A stretch of 64,000 bases of DNA from Heloderma charlesbogerti. Lineage: Eukaryota > Chordata > Lepidosauria > Squamata > Helodermatidae. A program made the translations under genes and the position numbers. The notes below the pieces were generated by a model. It had not been told where the DNA came from. It did not search any database and was given only the letters and a program-made list of their open reading frames with translations. Below, one piece after another: positions 58,980 through 64,000 of the stretch (within the stretch, counting starts at the first letter, position 1; each line of letters starts with the position of its first letter). The stretch spans positions 1,550,001 through 1,614,000 of the forward strand of contig JANEZZ010001866.1 in NCBI GenBank assembly GCA_026122225.1. The letters run 5' to 3'.

Positions 58980-59105
58980 AGGCTTGTAGCTCAGTGGTAG
59001 AGGACACACTTTGATTGCAGAAGGTCCCGGGTTTGATGCCTGACATCTCCAGGTAGTGTTGGGACATACTCCTGTCTGAAACCTAGAGAGCCGCTGTGAG
59101 AATCC
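58980..59105 (+). mobile_element. tRNA-derived SINE head and body
   Basis: GGCTTGTAGCTCAGTGGTAG (box A), GGTCCCGGGTTTGATGCC (box B) and CTCCAGGTAGTGTTGG. A matching SINE end (GGACCAATGGTCTAACTCTG) sits at 59407-59450, so later sequence has split the element, including a family A-like piece at 59330-59390. It abuts the truncated end of BovB by about 115 bases. Confidence 0.7.
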
Positions 59106-59459
59106 CACCTGGAGGCGGGCTTCACTTGATCTGTCAGACCAGAGGCAGAGGTGCTGAAAGCCAACCCAGGCCCCAGCATCGTGACTGGGCCTGATCCTTT
59201 TCTGATTGAGGGCCCTTGAGCTATGGACCTCTGAACTGGGACTCTCAGAGTCCATAACTTCAGAGCCTGCGTCCTGCCAGGGAGCCATCCCTTTTCACAC
59301 TAGGGACCTTAAGCATCCTCTTGTCAGCTTTGCTGGGGCTACTGGGAGTTGTGGTGTGGAGGGCACCAACTTGGCGAAGGCTGGTGGAGACAGTATGGAG
59401 ATCAGTGGACCAATGGTCTAACTCTGTATGAAGTAGCTTCCTATTGTCTGTAGAGAACA

Positions 59460-60680
59460 CACAGTTTTCCACGAGGGAACCGAGAGTTGCTTTGGATGTG
59501 TGTTGCATGGGCAAGCCCAGGATACATGGGGAAATTCGTAGTGAGAGCTTCTACATCTAAGAGAGATGGGGAGCACACACCTTTTCCCTCTCGGGGAGCT
59601 TGGTGGCACAAACAGTGGTGTAGTGGAACCAGGGCTCACCGGGATGCAGCGCCGACAGTTTTTGATTAGCAGGGACGGATGCTGGCATCATCTGCCACTG
59701 CCACACCAACCTCTCTTCCCTCTGAGCTCAGTTCCAATCCTCACAGTAGGTGGGGGTGGGGTGGGGGGATACATTTTCCCAGCAATGATATATTGTTCCC
59801 TGTTGTAATGCGAAGGATTTGGGGCTGGCTTGAGCTGGAATGGGCAGTTATGACCCATTAGCTTTACCAAAGACCTGCTCCTGATGGAGATGAAAACTGC
59901 TAGTTTGTTGATAAGAACTGGTTTGTAGATATGGGCTGATGCAGCAGCCTGCATTTTGGACTCTCCGTGGGGGCGTGGCTATGGGGCTTGTCATGATGAG
60001 CACCCGGACTTTCAAATTTACCACTGCTGCACAGGGTGTCAAAGGTGTTTCATCCCTCCTTTAAACATGGACTTCTCTGTGCAAATGCACGGTGCAACTC
60101 CCTCTTGGGCCTGGTGCAGGAAGCATTTCTCAGTCTATTGCTCCAGCAGGGAAAGGCAGCCAAGCCCTTGACCACTGAGCTGCCTGACAAAGAAGCCATC
60201 CTAGGTGGCAGCTTGGGAGGTCTCCCCCGCTAAGCTCTGATTTACTGTTTGTCAGGCCCAGAAAACATTCTGAGCCAACAGATCATTGCACTTTTCATTG
60301 ACCTGGCTATCCATCAGGGAGCAGCTCCCTCCCAGAGCACCCATCCCCTGTCACTCAAGAATTATAGATCTGCTTGGCAGGGACTTGCAGAAAATAATTG
60401 TTTTGTTTGCTTCTGGGGCCTGAGAAATTCAACACTGAAATGAGATTCTCTCCCCCTCCGTCTCTCCCCTGCACAACCCTTTGCTTGCTTTAGATCATGG
60501 GGCTGACCTGTCAGATGAAAGACAAGAGCCACTTCTGAGTGTCAGCGGCCAGGCAGATTGCTGTGGAGCCCTCCACTCTCCTTTCTCCCTGGGGATCGAG
60601 CTCATTCAGGGTCATGCTCGCTGTGATGTGGGATCAATTTGGGTTGAATGCTAGGAGCTTCACACCTGGGATAGCTCCTT
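59460..60680. other. Intergenic, no feature recognised
   Basis: No supported gene or repeat. Open frames here are short and do not resemble proteins I know. Confidence 0.4.
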
Positions 60681-60683
60681 TAG

Positions 60684-60765
60684 AGTTCTGACTGAAACCT
60701 GGAGTGGATTCACCCTCCCACTGACATCGGAGGCACCTGCCTCCACTGGCCCTGTGTTGTGAATC
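60684..60765. repeat. Family E repeat, right half
   Basis: TCTGACTGAAACCTGGAGTG, then CCCACTGACATCGGAGGCAC and CTGCCTCCACTGG match the second half of the element at 1653-1775. Confidence 0.55.
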
Positions 60766-60944
60766 ACTGAACTCATGTTCTAGCTGAGGCTTGCTTGAGC
60801 AACAATGCCTTCCAGACCATGGGTGTGTAGGGATGTATGGATCTTGTTAAAACTGTTCTGTCTATGTTTTGTAGGTGTCTTTCATTCCATCATCTACTCA
60901 TTATGGAATTGGATTTTTTAAAACCGGAATTAATTTTGTTCTTG

Positions 60945-60978
60945 TGCTAATGTGCATGAGCACAAATGCACATTAGCA
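60945..60978. repeat. Perfect 13-base inverted repeat in a CTAATGTG-rich cluster
   Basis: TGCTAATGTGCAT (60945-60957) and ATGCACATTAGCA (60966-60978) are perfect reverse complements with an 8-base loop. Up to about 61045, more CTAATGTG and TAATGCA-like units follow, with an octamer ATGCAAAT at 60992-60999. Confidence 0.8.
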
Positions 60979-61079
60979 CTAATGTGCACTTATGCAAATG
61001 CACTAATGCAATTTCTAATGTGAATTAGAGCTAATGTGAATTAGTGCAAATCCCCCCCCCCCAGTGTAAAACCGGTTCA

Positions 61080-62860
61080 TGAGTTCCGAGTAACTCAGAA
61101 AAAGCCGCTCTGTTGCTGAATCTGCCAGTCAGATTAATAGAAATCTGAACAATTGGGGGGGGGTGAAAGGGCATGGGGCTATGCACAGGGCCGTGGCCAG
61201 CTGGGTAACCTTGGAAGGTGAGACTGGATCACAGGTGGGAAGAATTTGGGCTACGGGTCTGAGGTTCTACTTAAGTCATCCTAACGTTATGTAGGAGGAA
61301 CCAGGCCAAATCTTCTAGGCCAGAGACTTGACTCCAGGAATTTCAGCACCTTGGACAGGAGACCCTGCATGTGGAACTTGGCAGACAAATTGAACATTGT
61401 CCAATGTCTTTGCCATGGCGAAGATCGCATTTTTAAGTAACCCATCTTCGGAAACCTCCCACTCTGCCTCCTCTGGGATACTGCTACAATGAAAGCTTTA
61501 AAGCAGCACAATTTATGGAAGGAGCAGACAATTTCTTGCTGGAGGTGTGTAGAACTTTATGCCTGGTAAAATTTGATGCGCAGTCATAAATTACCTTTTG
61601 GCTGTGGATGCCGCTGGATATAAAGAAAATGTAATTGTTCTCTTTGCCCCCCACAAGACAACCCCTGGCTTTTTCTCCAGATGTCTGGCTAGCAAAGCAA
61701 ATGAGGCTGCTGAGAAGCACAGGTGCTCTGATTTAAAAAAGAAAGCTCTGACAACACAATTTGCCATTTCCCCCACAATATAATATACAATAAGAAATGG
61801 AGAAATGCAATTGTCTCACAGTTGGCCCCCTAATTTTGCCCTCACTCTATAACTTGGCATCAAATACCAGTTTTAAAAGCAAAACACCAAGCGCACTTGG
61901 TCGTCAATATATGTTTCCTTTTATTCCTCTTATGCCCTTGCGCGATTGATTGCATTGCATTTCTGCCCATGTGCCCAGTGCACCATGTCCTGGCTGCTCA
62001 TGTGCTGTAAAACACTATTAAATGACACATTGCTAGGTTGTAAGCTACCATGAATTTCCAAGTGCTCTCTGAAGTAAGAGCATTAGAAGCCGAATAGGTG
62101 GAAATAGCAAATGTGGACTGTGTTTATTTGCTATTTCTAAAAACAAGAACAGCATCCCTATAACAAACTTCTTACATTGTTTAGGGACAGAATAACCTGT
62201 TAAAAGTCCTATATGCATTCCTTCAAGTCAGAGAGAGATGAGAACATTTGCTGGACCTTTCTAGGAAGAAACTGCTCACTCCCTCTAATAGCAATCTCAG
62301 GTGCTGCGTGCCAACAGGACAGTAGCCAAAACAAGGCCACAGAAAGACAACAGGGAGTTATCGCCACGCTTGGCGAAAACCCCGAGGTTTGGAGAAGTAC
62401 CAAAAAAAAATTTTTTTTAAAGGTAAACAGCAACAACTCACCCCCCCCCCACAAAAACAGCTGAATGAGAATGTTGGGGGTCAGTTGCAAGAAAACTGGG
62501 GAGAAGAGAAATGGAGTAGACTGATGGGGGAAGAACATGACCAGCTGGCTGGAACCCTCTTAGGGAGTGAGGACACACTGTCCTAGGTCCCTGTTGTCTC
62601 TTCCTAATCCTCACTGTCCATCCCTCCATGTTTTCTTGCAACGTGTAGCTCTGTTGAACTGGAGAGCTGAAAGCTAACTGCCATTCAGTATTTATGGCTT
62701 ACAAGCACTGGACATTTAATCAGCAAGCCTTGCCTCCCCTTCCTTCTCCTCCTATCCCCCCAAAGGGGAGCAGTAAAGCATTTTGAAAGCCTTGACTTTA
62801 ATACAAAATAAACAAACCCTTTATCTCCACCCCACCCCAAGAAAAGACATTAAACATGCA
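61080..62860. other. Intergenic, no gene recognised
   Basis: Unique-looking sequence with short homopolymer runs near 62400-62450. No coding frame resembles a known protein. Confidence 0.4.
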
Positions 62861-62863
62861 CAT

Positions 62864-63030
62864 CACAGAATCATAAAGTTGGAAGGGATCTCAGAGACCA
62901 TCTAGTCTGACCCCCAGTTTTAATGCAGCCTCTGCACTGCAAGGTGCAGCTTCAGCATCTGTGATCAGTGGCCACCCAGCCTCAGCTTTGGTGTTTCCAG
63001 CAAAGGAGAGCCCACCACCTCTGGAGGCAA
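62864..63030 (-). mobile_element. CR1 LINE 3' end, older copy
   Basis: CACAGAATCATAAAGTTGGA, GGGATCTCAGAGACCATCTA and AGAGCCCACCACCTCTGGAG parallel the CR1 end at 63290-63445 but are more diverged and belong to a different subfamily. Confidence 0.75.
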
Positions 63031-63284
63031 AAAGGAATGGCGACAGAAGAGAGGAACAATTAAGTCTTCCCTCAGGGCTGGTGCAATGGCCTTGCTCTCC
63101 CTCTCATCTCCTTCACCTCAGGCTGCTGGAATGGCTGCTGCTGGGGGCTGTTGAGCGAGGAGGAGGAGCCTTCCTGTGGGTGGTCTTTGGCAGGGCTGGT
63201 GGAATGGCCCCAATTCGCCCTCGAGTCTCCTTCTGTACAAAATGCTTCAATCCAATACACCAAAGATGAAAGTTGGCTTTGTGC

Positions 63285-64000
63285 CACTCATAGCATCATA
63301 GAATAGTAGGGTTGGAAGGGGCCTACAAGGCCATCGAGTCCAACCCCCTGCTCGATGCAGGAATCCAGGTCAGAGCAGCCCTGACAGGTGGCTGTCCAGC
63401 CTCGTCTTGAAGGCCTCCAGTGTGGGAGAGCCCACCACCTCCCCAGGTAATCGGTTCCATTGTCGTATTGCTCTAACAGTCAGGAGGTTTTTCCTGATGT
63501 TCAGCTGGAATCTGGCTTCCTGTAACTTGAGCCCATTATTCCGTGTCCTGCACTCTGCGCTGATCGAGAAGAGATCCTGGCCTTCCTCTCTGTGACAATC
63601 TCTCAAGTACTTGAAGAGTGCTATCCTATCTCCCCTCAGTCTTCTCTTCTCAAGGCTAAACATGCCCAGTTCTTTCAGTCTCTCCTCGTAGGGCTTTGTT
63701 TCCAGTCCCCTGATCATCTTGGTTGCCCTCCTCTGAACCCTCTCCAGTTTGTCTGCATCCTTCTTCAAGTGTGGTGCCCAGAACTGGACACAGTACTCCA
63801 GATGAGGCCTAACCAGTGCTGAGTAGAGGGAAACTAGTACTTCCCAGGATTTGGAAGCTATGCTTCTATTCATGGAGCCCAAAATAGCATTGGCCTTTTT
63901 TGCAGCCACATCACATTGTTGGCTCATATTCAGCTTGTGATCGACAACAATTCCAAGATCTTTCTCGCTTGTAGTGTTGTTGAGCCATGTATCCCCCATC
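63285..64000 (-). mobile_element. CR1 LINE, 3' part, runs off the window
   Basis: The 3' UTR starts at the left (CATAGAATAGTAGGGTTGGA), and a 209-codon frame (63999-63370) reads through the CR1 C-terminal blocks MSQQCDVAAKKANAILG, LYSALVRPHLEYCVQFWAP, GLETKPYEERLKELGMFSLE and FKTRLDSHLSG. No stop or frameshift up to the window edge, so it may continue into an intact reverse transcriptase. Confidence 0.92.

Noticed and set aside
1..64000. Search for a novel defence-type, CRISPR or prokaryotic operon system
   Set aside because: All confident genes are spliced vertebrate genes in conserved synteny, and repeats are eukaryotic mobile elements. No spaced direct-repeat array or operon layout was seen.

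Overview
The window is vertebrate nuclear DNA, most likely from a squamate reptile (lizard or snake). The coding genes are intron-split and vertebrate-type. The repeats combine a well-preserved RTE-BovB LINE with CR1, L2 and L3-like LINEs, MIR-like SINEs, a tRNA-derived SINE, and several short palindromic DNA-transposon-like families. BovB together with recent CR1 and L2 copies points to Squamata rather than a mammal, bird or turtle. The species assignment is inference.

Four protein-coding genes can be read. They match the human 12q24.11 block TMEM119-ISCU-SART3-FICD in order and relative orientation. TMEM119 (+) has one coding exon at 8606-9532; a CpG island at the left edge (1-660) may hold its untranslated first exon. 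ISCU (-) has five exons from 25302 down to 21397 and encodes 167 aa. SART3 (+) has nineteen exons from 27566 to 44285 and encodes 947 aa, with one in-frame acceptor choice that would give 929 aa. FICD (-) has two coding exons from 51326 down to 48318 and encodes 461 aa. I placed every intron by GT/AG sites plus reading-frame continuity, and the phases close exactly in all three spliced genes.

ISCU and SART3 are head to head. Their start codons lie about 2.3 kb apart, and the space between the two CpG-rich promoters is filled with repeats. SART3 and FICD converge. FICD has its own CpG island at about 53100-53620, which carries an exact ER stress response element (CCAAT-N9-CCACG) on its sense strand. 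A 10-codon upstream ORF has a stop that overlaps the FICD start codon as ATGA. Between the island and the first coding exon lies a roughly 0.9 kb cytosine-rich (G-rich on the FICD strand) tract.

The remainder is intergenic or intronic DNA dominated by mobile elements: 0.7-8.5 kb, 9.5-21 kb, 45.2-48 kb and 53.9-64 kb. The BovB copy at 56345-58861 is 5'-truncated but otherwise nearly open, interrupted only by TGA codons where CGA is expected. I found no RNA gene, CRISPR array or prokaryote-type system. The most interesting signals are regulatory (FICD ERSE plus uORF, and the SART3 exon 5 acceptor choice) and structural (families of near-perfect palindromes).
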